Source: Ruminococcus sp. (GTDB lineage Bacteria; Bacillota; Clostridia; Oscillospirales; Ruminococcaceae). Taken from it: a DNA stretch of 64,000 nucleotides. The stretch spans positions 23,345-87,344 of the forward strand of contig JAFUYP010000009.1 in NCBI GenBank assembly GCA_017470535.1, read 5' to 3'. Below the pieces are notes generated by a model. It was not told the origin of the DNA, ran no database searches, and saw only the letters and a program-made list of their open reading frames with translations. This document shows positions 35,282 to 44,213 of the stretch, piece after piece. Position 1 is the first letter of the stretch, and the number at the start of each line of letters is the position of its first letter. The translations under genes were made by a program, and so were the position numbers.

Positions 35282-35696
35282 TGCGATAGTCATATGTATC
35301 ATCGCAATAATAGGTATGCTTGTGTTCATAGGGCTTTACGTTGACGAAACAAGACGTGTGCAGGAAACATACCGCTCGCAGTACCATACCAGCTTAAAGC
35401 ACGCAGGCGACGATATAACCTCCTACCTTAATGCCGAGGGCGATATGGAGATGCGCTATACAAGACTTGTGAGCGATATGTCAAACGCAGGCTCATTTGC
35501 ATTTCTGATAGACGGCTTTACCGAAAAGCAGATAGTAGTGAATGAGCTGTATACTGTGCTTTTAAAATACCCCGATCAGATGAAGGGCAAGCTCGAAGAT
35601 GTGTTAGAAGCTGTAAAGGATATGCAGCAGGAGCTTGACAAGGGATATGACAAGGCGCAGGAGATAATAGATTCAGTTGATAAAAAAGGTAATTGA
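35244..35696 (+). CDS. Single-pass membrane protein of the SipW/AAA+ operon
   Basis: A 150-residue protein: one N-terminal membrane helix (about 11-32), then an outside helical domain (DETRRVQETYRSQYHTSLKHAG... to a Lys-rich end). I do not recognise a family. The start is GTG 35244, 8 bases after GAGGTGAAG, and overlaps the previous gene by 38 bases. It could be a substrate of the second signal peptidase. Confidence 0.6.
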   Translation: MDQQAIMKRRMISAIVICIIAIIGMLVFIGLYVDETRRVQETYRSQYHTSLKHAGDDITSYLNAEGDMEMRYTRLVSDMSNAGSFAFLIDGFTEKQIVVNELYTVLLKYPDQMKGKLEDVLEAVKDMQQELDKGYDKAQEIIDSVDKKGN

Positions 35697-35716
35697 TCAT
35701 AAAGGGTGATGTAGTA

Positions 35717-35944
35717 ATGAGTGAGAAAAGCAAACTTAAAAAAGAGATCAAGATATGCAGACAGACGATCGAGGAGATAGAGCGTAAGCGTTCAAGGTCG
35801 CAGTCTGCGCTCGTTCAGGCGGTGCTTTTGCAGGAAACGCCTAACGAGAACGACGTTGAGTGGTTCAATAAGTATACAGGCGAGATAACCGCCTGCCGTA
35901 ACCATATGATAGAGCTGCAAAAAAAGCTCGACTCTATAAAGTAA
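35717..35944 (+). CDS. Small cytoplasmic coiled-coil protein
   Basis: A 75-residue, fully helical, charged protein (KLKKEIKICRQTIEEIERKRSRSQSALVQAV). No known family. ATG 35717 follows AAAGGGTGATG; the earlier TTG at 35693 overlaps the preceding stop and has no ribosome site. It is the last gene that clearly belongs to the AAA+ operon. Confidence 0.55.
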   Translation: MSEKSKLKKEIKICRQTIEEIERKRSRSQSALVQAVLLQETPNENDVEWFNKYTGEITACRNHMIELQKKLDSIK

Positions 35945-35954
35945 GGAGCGTCAT

Positions 35955-36626
35955 ATGAGTAAGGAGTCACTAGTATCATACCTGGGCTTTGAGTATGAGA
36001 TGCTGCCCGGTGACCTTGATCCAAAGGGCATTATGCAGTTTATTAAAAAAAAGCAGAAGGCAGGAAAAGAGCATGGCTATATCCCGGTGATAGTCCCTGT
36101 CGAGGACGATCTGGAGGATTATCTTTCAGAGCAGGAGGAAGAGGCTGACGGACCGCTGCGTGCTGAGGAGTTCTTTTTAGGGCGTGATGAAGAATACGCT
36201 GATGCCGACGAGCTTTCGGGCGAGATGACAAAGGGCGATAAAAACGACACCCTCGTGTCAATGATAGACTATGAGTCGGGAGAGCCTGCCGAGTGCGTCG
36301 TGCTGCATCTGCCTACCGATAAGCCGTGGGAAGCCGCATCGCTTGTCCCCATGGGCGGCTGGAACGAATGCCCCGACCCGTTGCAGATGTCGGTGATACT
36401 TAAATACTGGTATGAAAAATACGGTGCAGTCCCGGCAGCGGTGACGCATGATACGCTGGAACTCATACTGCCTGAGCCGGTGCCGATAGAAAAGGCTTTT
36501 GAAGTTGCAAGGGAGCATTATCTTTTCTGCCCCGACAGAGTGACACAGTGTACCGAGAGCGGAACTATCGGTGAGCTTGCAGGCGATCTGAGCGTGTCAA
36601 AGGTCTGGTATTTCTGGTGGGACTGA
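35955..36626 (+). CDS. DUF4253 domain protein
   Basis: A 223-residue cytoplasmic protein. The C-terminal half (WNECPDPLQMSVILKYWYEKYGAVPAAVTHDTLELIL... HYLFCPDRV) is typical of DUF4253, a family of unknown function found mostly as stand-alone genes or near toxin-immunity loci. The first 110 residues are acidic and less conserved in pattern. It starts 10 bases after the coiled-coil gene, so it may be in the same transcript, but its family gives no link to that system. Confidence 0.75.
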   Translation: MSKESLVSYLGFEYEMLPGDLDPKGIMQFIKKKQKAGKEHGYIPVIVPVEDDLEDYLSEQEEEADGPLRAEEFFLGRDEEYADADELSGEMTKGDKNDTLVSMIDYESGEPAECVVLHLPTDKPWEAASLVPMGGWNECPDPLQMSVILKYWYEKYGAVPAAVTHDTLELILPEPVPIEKAFEVAREHYLFCPDRVTQCTESGTIGELAGDLSVSKVWYFWWD

Positions 36627-36676
36627 TATTCAATGCACAATTGATAATACTATATATAAAAAAGGAGTAATGTAAA

Positions 36677-37951
36677 ATGAGCAAGATCGAAACAAAATGT
36701 ATCCAGGAGGGCTGGCAGCCCGGACAGGGTGAGCCAAGACAGGTGCCTGTCTACCAGTCTACGACCTTCAAGTATAACACCAGCGACGATATGGGCAAGC
36801 TGTTTGACCTTGAAGCATCGGGCTATTTCTATACAAGACTGCAAAATCCGACAAACGACTATGTCGCAGCAAAAATATGCGCTTTGGAAGGCGGCGTTGC
36901 CGCAATGCTGACATCTTCCGGACAGGCTGCAAATTTCTTTGCTGTATTCAATATCTGTGAAGCAGGCGACCACTTTATAGCATCGTCGTCTATCTATGGC
37001 GGTACCTTCAACCTTTTCGGTACTACAATGAAGAAAATGGGTATTGAGTGCAGCTTCTTTGACCCCAGGATGACAGATGATGAGATAAAGGCTCTTATCA
37101 AGCCCAATACAAAGGCGGTTTTCGGTGAAACCATCACAAACCCGACCTGTGATGTTTTCGATATAGAGCGCTTTGCAAAGATAGCGCACGAAGCAGGTGT
37201 GCCACTTATCATCGACAATACCTTTGCGACCCCTGTAAACTGCCGCCCGATAGAGTGGGGCGCTGATATAGTGACTCACTCCACCACAAAATATATGGAC
37301 GGTCACGCATCGGCAGTCGGCGGCGCAATAATCGACAGCGGCAATTTCGACTGGGATAAGTATAAGGAAAAATACCCCATGCTCACAACTCCTGACGAGA
37401 GCTATCACGGTCTTGTCTATACCGAGAAGTTCGGCAAGGCTGCATATATCACAAAGGCTACATCACAGCTTATGAGAGATCTCGGCTCTATCCAGTCGCC
37501 GCAGAACGCATTCTACTTAAACTTAGGGCTTGAATCGCTCATGGTAAGAATGCCCCGCCACTGCGAGAACGCTCTTAAAATAGCAAAATTCTTAAAGGAT
37601 AACGATAAGGTCGCATGGATAAAGTACCCCGACCTTCCGGACGACCCGAATAATGCGCTTGCGAAAAAGTACCTGCCTAATGGTTCATGCGGCGTAATGT
37701 GCTTTGGCATCAGGGGCGGCAGAGAGGAAAGCATCAAGTTCATGGACAGCTTGAAGCTTATAGCAATAGTAACACACGTTGCAGATGCACGCACCTGCCT
37801 GCTCCACCCTGCGAGCCATACCCATAGACAGATGTCTGATGAGCAGCTTTTAGAAGCAGGTATTGCACCCGACCTTATAAGACTGTCAGTAGGACTTGAA
37901 AACGCCGACGACTTGATAGAGGATATAAAACAGGCGCTTGATAAGATATGA
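36677..37951 (+). CDS. metY: O-acetylhomoserine sulfhydrylase (MetY), second copy
   Basis: A 424-residue MetY-family PLP enzyme with PLP Lys205 in HSTTKYMDGHAS. It makes homocysteine or methionine from O-acetylhomoserine. It differs clearly in sequence from the copy at 800 and has no AACGTT operator upstream, so it is likely the housekeeping or separately regulated enzyme. Start ATG 36677 follows AAAGGAG. The 50-base gap before it holds no clear consensus promoter. Confidence 0.87.
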   Translation: MSKIETKCIQEGWQPGQGEPRQVPVYQSTTFKYNTSDDMGKLFDLEASGYFYTRLQNPTNDYVAAKICALEGGVAAMLTSSGQAANFFAVFNICEAGDHFIASSSIYGGTFNLFGTTMKKMGIECSFFDPRMTDDEIKALIKPNTKAVFGETITNPTCDVFDIERFAKIAHEAGVPLIIDNTFATPVNCRPIEWGADIVTHSTTKYMDGHASAVGGAIIDSGNFDWDKYKEKYPMLTTPDESYHGLVYTEKFGKAAYITKATSQLMRDLGSIQSPQNAFYLNLGLESLMVRMPRHCENALKIAKFLKDNDKVAWIKYPDLPDDPNNALAKKYLPNGSCGVMCFGIRGGREESIKFMDSLKLIAIVTHVADARTCLLHPASHTHRQMSDEQLLEAGIAPDLIRLSVGLENADDLIEDIKQALDKI

Positions 37952-37958
37952 TAACGAC

Positions 37959-37991
37959 AAACAGGACTGCATATTCGCAGCCCTGTTTTAT
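37959..37991 (+). terminator. Terminator after the second metY
   Basis: AAACAGG-CTGC pairs with GCAG-CCTGTTT around an ATATTC loop with a small bulge, ending in TTTTATTAT. Confidence 0.75.
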
Positions 37992-37999
37992 TATAGAGA

Positions 38000-38120
38000 T
38001 AAAAAAATTTGCCGCTCATAACGAGCGGCAAAATGCGTCATCAAGTGCGTGGGCTTCGATCTTGTTGTCTCTTTGTCTGCCTCAGCCTATATTTTAAAAG
38101 CGGCACGTCTGCCTGTCTTT
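38000..38120 (-). ncRNA. Candidate small RNA of about 120 nt
   Basis: On the minus strand TTGACA (38150-38155), a 17-base spacer and TATTAT (38127-38132) form a good promoter. About 90 bases later the perfect stem TTTGCCGCTC/GAGCGGCAAA (38008-38032), followed by seven U on that strand, ends transcription. Between them there is no reading frame with a ribosome site. The P-type ATPase gene ends upstream at 38226, so this unit is independent. I could not assign it to a known RNA family. Confidence 0.5.
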
Positions 38121-38225
38121 GCCAAAATAATACCATAAAACCGTGCCCGTGTCAATAAAAAAATACGAACTGTAAATAAAGTTTAACTCTCCTGTAATGA
38201 AGTTACAGCTGAAATTACTGTTTTA

Positions 38226-40886
38226 TCATCTTTTTTTCACAAAAGCCGACAATAAAGCCTTTGCAGCCGGCACCGCAGCGGCAGCACCTGCGGCGATGAG
38301 AATGTGTGTTGCACTCAGCCCTTCCGCTCCGAAAATTCCCGACAGTACAGGCGTAAATACCGCCCCGAACAGACATGAGCCGGAAAGCAGGACCGATATT
38401 ATAAGCGGTATGTTGTCAAGCAGGTCTATTCTGTATAAAGGCTTTACCTCGCTCTTGCATTCAAAAACGTGTATCAGCTGACTTGCACAGAGCGTTATCA
38501 TGGCAGTTGTCCTTGCACAGGCGAGCGTTGCTCCGCTGCTAAGTACAGCCCAGAAAGCAACAATAGTTGAAAGTGCAATGAGTATCCCACGAATGAATAC
38601 CGAAAATAATAATCCTCCCTCAAAGAAGCTGTCACTGCTTTTGCGCGGCGGCTTATCCATTACATTTTCCTCCGGCGGCTCAAGCCCTAAGGCAACAGCC
38701 GGCAGACCGTCGGTAACTAAATTCACAAGCAGTATCTGTGACGGCGTAAGTATCGTGGGCATTCCTATAAGTATCGCCCCGAGAGCAGCAAATACCTCGC
38801 CTATGTTGCACCCGAGCAGGAATCTTACAAACTTCCTTATGTTTGCGTATATGGCTCTGCCCTCGCAGACAGCGCCTTCGAGAGTAGCAAAGTTGTCATC
38901 GAGCAGTATTATGTCAGCCGCCTGCTTTGTGACATCTGTTCCCGTAAGCCCCATAGCAACGCCTATGTCGGCTGCTTTTATCGCAGGCGCATCGTTTACA
39001 CCGTCGCCGGTCATGGCGCATATGTGACCTTTTGATTTTAGTACGTTCACTATCCGTAATTTGTGTGCCGGCGTTACTCTTGCAAATACCGCCACATGGA
39101 TGATAATGTCAGAAAGCTGCTCGTCTGTCAGCTTGTCAAGCTGTGAGCCTGTCATAACTCTGTCGCCCTCTCTTAAAATACCTGCGTCCTTAGCGACAGC
39201 CCTCGCAGTCACAGCATGATCTCCTGTTATCATGATCGTTCTTATCCCGGCTCTCCGACAGCTGAGAACTGCGCCCCTTGCTTCCTCCCTTACAGGGTCC
39301 TGCATCGCAAACAGCCCTAAGAATATCTCGCCTTTGCCAAAGTCCGCACTTGCCGCAAGCACTCTCAGCCCGGCTGCTGCATATCTCTCGCACGCCTGTA
39401 AGATGAGAGCCTTTTCATTCCCGCTCAGCTCAAAGTCGCCGTCACCGTCAAGCCTGAGCGTGCAGCTTTTTATGATGCTGTCCGGCGCACCCTTGCAAAA
39501 CCTCACCCTGCTGCCGTTTTTGTCACGGACATCAACAGTCATTTTGCGGCTTTCGCTGTCAAACGGTATCTCACTTGTCCTTGTAAAGCTCTTAGCAAAG
39601 CTGAGTATATCCTCGCCCGACCTCTGTGCTGCCATAAGCAGAGCCGTTTCGGTCGGGTCGCCGTTGTAGCTTGTTTTGACTCTGCCACGGTCACGGGCGT
39701 TTTCTTTAGTGCGTGTTCTGCTTGCCGTGGCGTTGGAACAAAGCACACCTGCTAAAAGCAGCAGCCGCCACGCCCTGCTGCTGCCTGACTGTACAGCCTT
39801 GTAGCTGTTTTCCTGTAATTTGTATTCGCACGGACTTTCAGAGTATGAGAAAATATCCGTCACCGTCATAACGTTTTTGGTAATAGTCCCTGTCTTGTCT
39901 GTGCATATCACATCAGCACACCCGAGCGTTTCAACACTTTGCAGCCGGTGGACGAGCGCCTTTCTTTTTAGCATCCTCCTGACCGCTAATGATAAAGCGA
40001 TAGTCACCGCCGCCGGCAGCCCCTCGGGGATAGCTGCCACAGCAACAGTTATCGCAGTCATGAACATCTCTCCGGGATCCTCGCCCCTGAATATCCCTGC
40101 TAAGAAAACTATCACGCAGACTCCGGCACAGATGACCGCCAGCGTCTTTCCAAGCTCCGATAGCTTTTTCTGTAAAGGCGTCATTTCGTCTGCGGCTTCG
40201 TTTATCATAGTCGATATGCTTCCAAGCTGAGTGTAGCTGCCCGTAAAGCACGCCTTCATGATGCCGCTGCCTTTGAGTACCGTCGTACCCATGTACAGCA
40301 TAAATTCCTTGCCTATGCTTGTTATGTCGCCCTCACCACGGTAGACGGTCTTTGCAGCCGGAACGCTCTCACCGGTGAGAGTGCTTTCATCGCATTCAAG
40401 TGAACTGCACTTTAAAATATACCCGTCGCACGGTATCCTGTCACCGGCACTTATCTTTATGATGTCGCCCCTTACCACCTCATCAGACGGTATCGTTTTA
40501 AGTACACCGTCCCTGAAAACAGATGCAGTCGGGGCGGTGAGCTTTTCTAACTTTTCAAGCGTCTTTTCCACCCTGTATTCCTGAAAGAACCCAAGAGCGG
40601 CATTTATCACAACGATAATAAGGATAGGCACAGCGTCATTGTAATTCCCCATTATGATAGTGACCCCGAGTGCAATGAGCAGTATTATCACCATGATGTC
40701 GTGAAACTGATTTGCAAATATTCTTAGCCCCGAGCTTTTTTTCTTTTTGACCGCCACGTTTTTCCCGTCAATGATCAGCCGCTCCTTTGCCTCGTATGAA
40801 CTCAGCCCGGCAGGGGAGGCGCTTATCCCGGCTGTTTTGTCATCACTGACTGCATGAGCCAGGTCTTTTTGTAGTATCTCAAGCAT
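38226..40886 (-). CDS. Calcium-type P-type ATPase (P2A)
   Basis: An 886-residue cation pump. Motifs: TGES near residue 180 in the actuator domain, DKTGTITKN with the phosphorylated Asp, KGAPD in the nucleotide domain, TGDGVNDAPA hinge, and about ten membrane helices including PEGLPAAV (helix 4). This pattern is that of bacterial Ca2+ or Mn2+ pumps (YloB/PMR1-like), expelling the ion from the cytoplasm. Start ATG 40886 follows AAAGGAG. Its promoter region carries a 26-bp tandem repeat. Confidence 0.9.
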   Translation of the reverse strand: MLEILQKDLAHAVSDDKTAGISASPAGLSSYEAKERLIIDGKNVAVKKKKSSGLRIFANQFHDIMVIILLIALGVTIIMGNYNDAVPILIIVVINAALGFFQEYRVEKTLEKLEKLTAPTASVFRDGVLKTIPSDEVVRGDIIKISAGDRIPCDGYILKCSSLECDESTLTGESVPAAKTVYRGEGDITSIGKEFMLYMGTTVLKGSGIMKACFTGSYTQLGSISTMINEAADEMTPLQKKLSELGKTLAVICAGVCVIVFLAGIFRGEDPGEMFMTAITVAVAAIPEGLPAAVTIALSLAVRRMLKRKALVHRLQSVETLGCADVICTDKTGTITKNVMTVTDIFSYSESPCEYKLQENSYKAVQSGSSRAWRLLLLAGVLCSNATASRTRTKENARDRGRVKTSYNGDPTETALLMAAQRSGEDILSFAKSFTRTSEIPFDSESRKMTVDVRDKNGSRVRFCKGAPDSIIKSCTLRLDGDGDFELSGNEKALILQACERYAAAGLRVLAASADFGKGEIFLGLFAMQDPVREEARGAVLSCRRAGIRTIMITGDHAVTARAVAKDAGILREGDRVMTGSQLDKLTDEQLSDIIIHVAVFARVTPAHKLRIVNVLKSKGHICAMTGDGVNDAPAIKAADIGVAMGLTGTDVTKQAADIILLDDNFATLEGAVCEGRAIYANIRKFVRFLLGCNIGEVFAALGAILIGMPTILTPSQILLVNLVTDGLPAVALGLEPPEENVMDKPPRKSSDSFFEGGLLFSVFIRGILIALSTIVAFWAVLSSGATLACARTTAMITLCASQLIHVFECKSEVKPLYRIDLLDNIPLIISVLLSGSCLFGAVFTPVLSGIFGAEGLSATHILIAAGAAAAVPAAKALLSAFVKKR

Positions 40887-40909
40887 TTTTGATCTCCTTT
40901 CATATTGCG

Positions 40910-40955
40910 TTGATTAAATTATATGACCGGTTGCCTTGATTAAATTATATGACCG
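40910..40955. repeat. Tandem 20-bp direct repeat in the ATPase promoter region
   Basis: TTGATTAAATTATATGACCG occurs at 40910-40929 and again at 40936-40955, a 26-bp period. Read on the minus strand each copy contains a TATAAT -10 hexamer, so the ATPase gene has duplicated -10 boxes. It may be a promoter duplication or two binding sites of one regulator. Confidence 0.6.
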
Positions 40956-41186
40956 ACTTTTTTCAATAGAACAAGCCTCATTTTTGTTTTTATGCCTTAA
41001 CAATAATCATCTAAGTTTACATATTCATGATACGGGGATTTTTTTGGACAAGTCAAATATTACAAAAGGTTACAAACTGCACTTAAAAGGGTTACGAATG
41101 CATTTATTTCTGTAAACTGTCTGTTTTTTCTCCGTAATAAATGCGAAAAAACCTTAGAAAAAACGTGTTTTTTTGCGATTTAGCTA

Positions 41187-41311
41187 TTGATTTTTTTTTC
41201 AGGATATGCTAAAATATTAGTGTACTAAATTTTACATATTTTTTTGTTTAATGAGCTTCCTGCATAATGACCACAGCCTGTGCGGCGATAAAGCCGCAGT
41301 TTTGTTTTTTT
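41187..41311 (+). promoter_or_regulatory. Promoter plus terminator forming a short leader or small RNA upstream of murA
   Basis: In the 640-base gap 40887-41527, TTGATT (41187-41192), 17 bases and TAAAAT (41210-41215) form a promoter. It is followed 65 bases later by the hairpin TGCGGC/GCCGCA (41281-41298) and a T-rich run (41300-41311). No frame with a ribosome site lies between. It could be an attenuator or an independent short RNA. A second -10 (TATAAT, 41470-41475) nearer murA likely drives the gene itself. Apart from these and the ATPase repeat, the gap is AT-rich without genes. Confidence 0.45.
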
Positions 41312-41527
41312 GCAGGGCATATTACGTCGGGGTTATAAATAGCACATATTTGATAAGGAGAGTAAAGCGATCAAGTAAAAAATATACTTAAATAGCTTTT
41401 GTAGTTTGAAATTTTTGGATATTTAGCAGAAAATATGTGTAAACGCTTTTAAATCAATTACGGTTGTGGTATAATAACGTAAAGAGAATACTTTGCGTAC
41501 TTGAATATCAAGGGGTTGTGTATTAAG

Positions 41528-42814
41528 GTGGAAAAATTTATAATAAACGGCGGCACACCGCTGCACGGTGAGGTATCCATAAGCGGCGCCAAGAATGCTG
41601 CTGTTGCTCTCGTTGCGGCGACGATTCTTTGTGATGAGCCGTGCGTTCTTGAAAACGTTCCCGAAATAAGTGATATAGCAAAATGCGTCAAGATACTCAA
41701 AGAAATGGGTGCTGACGTTCAGATATTAAACAGCAATACTATAAGATTCGATACAAGAAATATAAGAGAGCCTGTCGTTCCCTATGAGCTTGCTATAACG
41801 ATGCGTGCATCGAGCTACTTCTTAGGTACACTTTTAGGCAGGTTCCATGAGGCTTATGTGCCTATGCCGGGCGGCTGCGATCTCGGTGACAGACCGATAG
41901 ATCAGCACCTTAAAGCATTCCGCTCACTCGGCGCATCAGATGAGATCATAAACGGTGCGAACCACGTCACAGCCAAAAGGCTCATCGGTTCGCAGATATA
42001 CTTTGACTTTATAACTGTCGGCGCTACGATAAACGCTATCTTCGCAGCGGTAAAGGCAGACGGTCTGACTATAATAGAAAACTGTGCTAAGGAGCCGCAT
42101 ATAGTTGACCTTGCGAATTTCCTCAATTCAATGGGTGCAGATATAAAGGGCGCAGGCACAGACGTTATAAAGATAAGGGGCGTAGAAAAGCTCCACGGCG
42201 TAACCTACGCTACTATCCCCGACCAGATAGAGGCTGGCACATATATGGTAGCTGCTGCCGCTACAAGGGGCGATGTACTTATCAAAAACGTTATACCCAA
42301 GCATCTTGAATCTATCACTGCAAAGCTGAGAAAGGTCGGCGTCACAGTTGAGGAATTTGACGAGAGCGTAAGAGTTTATGCAAACGGTCCGCTTGTTAAG
42401 ACATCTCTTAAAACTCAGCCGCACCCGGGCTTCCCGACAGATATGCAGCCGCAGTTCTCGACTATGCTCACTCTTGCAGAGGGTACAAGTATCGTGACAG
42501 ATGATATTTTCGATAACCGTTTCAGATATGTGGGCGAGCTTAGAAAAATGGGCGCTGATATATCGGTAGACGGTAAGGTGGCTGTTATACAGGGCGTAGG
42601 CAAGCTCAAAGGCGCACCTGTCATAGCTACTGACCTCCGTGCAGGTGCAGCTATGGTGATAGCCGGTCTTGCTGCCGAGGGTACGACAGAGATAGATAAT
42701 ATTTTCTATATCGAAAGAGGATATGTGAATATAGACGAAAAGCTCAGAAATCTTGGTGCTGACATCAAGCGTGTTTACGCAGATGATAAGGCACAGACAA
42801 AGATGAGCAGCTGA
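41528..42814 (+). CDS. murA: UDP-N-acetylglucosamine 1-carboxyvinyltransferase
   Basis: A 428-residue EPSP-synthase-fold enzyme catalysing the first committed step of peptidoglycan synthesis. The catalytic loop GGCDLGDRPIDQHLKAF has Cys117, the residue attacked by fosfomycin. The N-terminus GTG-EKFIINGGTPLHGEVSISGAKNAAV fits the family well, so I use GTG 41528; AAGGGG lies 12 bases upstream, a rather long spacing. It is followed by a terminator and then by walJ. Confidence 0.92.
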   Translation: MEKFIINGGTPLHGEVSISGAKNAAVALVAATILCDEPCVLENVPEISDIAKCVKILKEMGADVQILNSNTIRFDTRNIREPVVPYELAITMRASSYFLGTLLGRFHEAYVPMPGGCDLGDRPIDQHLKAFRSLGASDEIINGANHVTAKRLIGSQIYFDFITVGATINAIFAAVKADGLTIIENCAKEPHIVDLANFLNSMGADIKGAGTDVIKIRGVEKLHGVTYATIPDQIEAGTYMVAAAATRGDVLIKNVIPKHLESITAKLRKVGVTVEEFDESVRVYANGPLVKTSLKTQPHPGFPTDMQPQFSTMLTLAEGTSIVTDDIFDNRFRYVGELRKMGADISVDGKVAVIQGVGKLKGAPVIATDLRAGAAMVIAGLAAEGTTEIDNIFYIERGYVNIDEKLRNLGADIKRVYADDKAQTKMSS

Positions 42815-42821
42815 TAAACAC

Positions 42822-42849
42822 CGCCGTCCGTTAATGGGCGGCGTTTTTT
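42822..42849 (+). terminator. Terminator after murA
   Basis: CGCCGTCC (42822-42829) pairs with GGGCGGCG (42836-42843), followed by six T. It ends 16 bases before the walJ start, whose ribosome site comes right after it, so some read-through is likely. Confidence 0.8.
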
Positions 42850-42865
42850 GTGGAAAGGAAAAATA

Positions 42866-43651
42866 ATGGCGACTGTATACCCACTTTATTCATCAAGCAG
42901 CGGCAACTGTACATATATAGGAGATGCAAACAGCGGCGTTCTCGTTGACTGCGGCGTCAGCTGTAAAAGGGCACTTGAAGGGCTTGCTCTCCACGGGATA
43001 CCTGTAACTGCTCTCAGGGCGATATGTGTCACTCATACACATGATGACCATGTAAAGGGTCTTAAAGTCCTTACAAAGAAATACCCGATAAGAGTCATCG
43101 CATTGCAGACAAACCTTGAGATACTTGCACAAAAGGATATGGTCAGTCCGCTTTGTGAGCTTATACCTGTGGACGGCGGCAGTGTCCCGCTTGATGATAT
43201 TGAGATAAATGCTTTTGAAACTATGCACGATACGCCTGCAAACTGCGGCTATACCTTTACACTTGCAGACGGTAAGCGTGCAGCAGTCTGTACCGACCTC
43301 GGCGTTGTTACAGATACAGTAAGGGGGGCGCTTTCCGGCGTCGATATGGCGCTTATAGAAGCTAATTTTGATAAGCTGATGCTCAAAAACGGCTATTACC
43401 CCGAGCAGCTTAAACGCCGTATCGCATCAGATCACGGGCATCTGTCTAATGACGACAGCGGCGAGCTTGCAAGGTTTCTGCTTCGCAGCGGCACGACACG
43501 CCTGTGTCTTGGACATCTGAGCGAGCACAATAACACACCGCTCAAAGCAGAGCGGACGGTGGTGGAATATCTTCATGATGCCAAGCGTGGCAGCGATTAT
43601 TTGCTTGAAGTCGCAAGCAAGGACCTGAGCGGACTGGCGGTGGTGTTTTGA
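42866..43651 (+). CDS. walJ: WalJ/YycJ-like metallo-beta-lactamase fold hydrolase
   Basis: A 261-residue MBL-fold protein. The metal motif is THTHDDHVKG, with further ligands in CTDLGVV and the late SDHGHLSND. The opening PLYSSSSGNCTYI is typical of YycJ/WalJ, a predicted exonuclease that in Bacillus helps coordinate division with replication and is part of the walRK region near the origin. ATG 42866 follows AAAGGAAA. It overlaps rlmH by four bases. Confidence 0.88.
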   Translation: MATVYPLYSSSSGNCTYIGDANSGVLVDCGVSCKRALEGLALHGIPVTALRAICVTHTHDDHVKGLKVLTKKYPIRVIALQTNLEILAQKDMVSPLCELIPVDGGSVPLDDIEINAFETMHDTPANCGYTFTLADGKRAAVCTDLGVVTDTVRGALSGVDMALIEANFDKLMLKNGYYPEQLKRRIASDHGHLSNDDSGELARFLLRSGTTRLCLGHLSEHNNTPLKAERTVVEYLHDAKRGSDYLLEVASKDLSGLAVVF

Positions 43652-44130
43652 TAAAGATAAACCTTATTACAGTCGGGAAACTGAAAGAGAGCTATCTGCG
43701 TGATGCGCAGGCAGAATACTCAAAGCGGCTGGGCGCATACTGTAAGCTCAACATAGTCGAGCTGCCCGAGAGCAGGCTTTCAGACTCGCCGTCTGAAAAA
43801 GAAATATCATCAGCGCTCTCGCAGGAAGCTAAAACCATGGAAAAATATCTTTTTTTAAAAGACTGTACCAATATAGCGATGTGTATAGAGGGCAGACAGA
43901 TGACAAGCCCTGCACTTGCAAAAAAGATAGAGACTGTTTCGCTTTCAAGCAGTACGATAAACTTTATAATAGGCTCGTCGTTCGGCATAGATGATACTGT
44001 CAAGCAGCGCTCATCGCTTAAACTGTCAATGTCGGAAATGACTTTTCCGCACCAGCTTGCAAGGATAATGCTCCTCGAACAGATCTACCGTGCTTTCTCT
44101 ATAACGGCAGGGAGCAAATATCATAAGTGA
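43648..44130 (+). CDS. rlmH: 23S rRNA pseudouridine-1915 N3-methyltransferase
   Basis: A 160-residue SPOUT methyltransferase of exactly the usual RlmH length. The SAM-binding knot has FIIGSSFGIDD, and the C-terminal SMSEMTFPHQLARIMLLEQIYRAFSI...YHK is the family signature. It starts with TTG at 43648, overlapping the walJ stop, with GGCGGTGGTG upstream. walJ and rlmH lie near the origin in many Firmicutes. Confidence 0.93.
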   Translation: MIKINLITVGKLKESYLRDAQAEYSKRLGAYCKLNIVELPESRLSDSPSEKEISSALSQEAKTMEKYLFLKDCTNIAMCIEGRQMTSPALAKKIETVSLSSSTINFIIGSSFGIDDTVKQRSSLKLSMSEMTFPHQLARIMLLEQIYRAFSITAGSKYHK

Positions 44131-44189
44131 CAGCCTGCTTAATAGAAGGAATAAACGTTCGCATTTATCCGAAACTACGCACTTTGCGA

Positions 44190-44213
44190 AAAGTGTTCCA
44201 CGTGGAACACTTT
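44190..44213. promoter_or_regulatory. parS-like site (ParB/Spo0J binding)
   Basis: TGTTCCACGTGGAACA (44194-44209) matches the 16-bp parS consensus TGTTNCACGTGNAACA and lies within a 24-bp perfect palindrome (44190-44213). Together with walJ and rlmH, this points to the origin-proximal part of the chromosome, where ParB loads for segregation. Confidence 0.75.
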
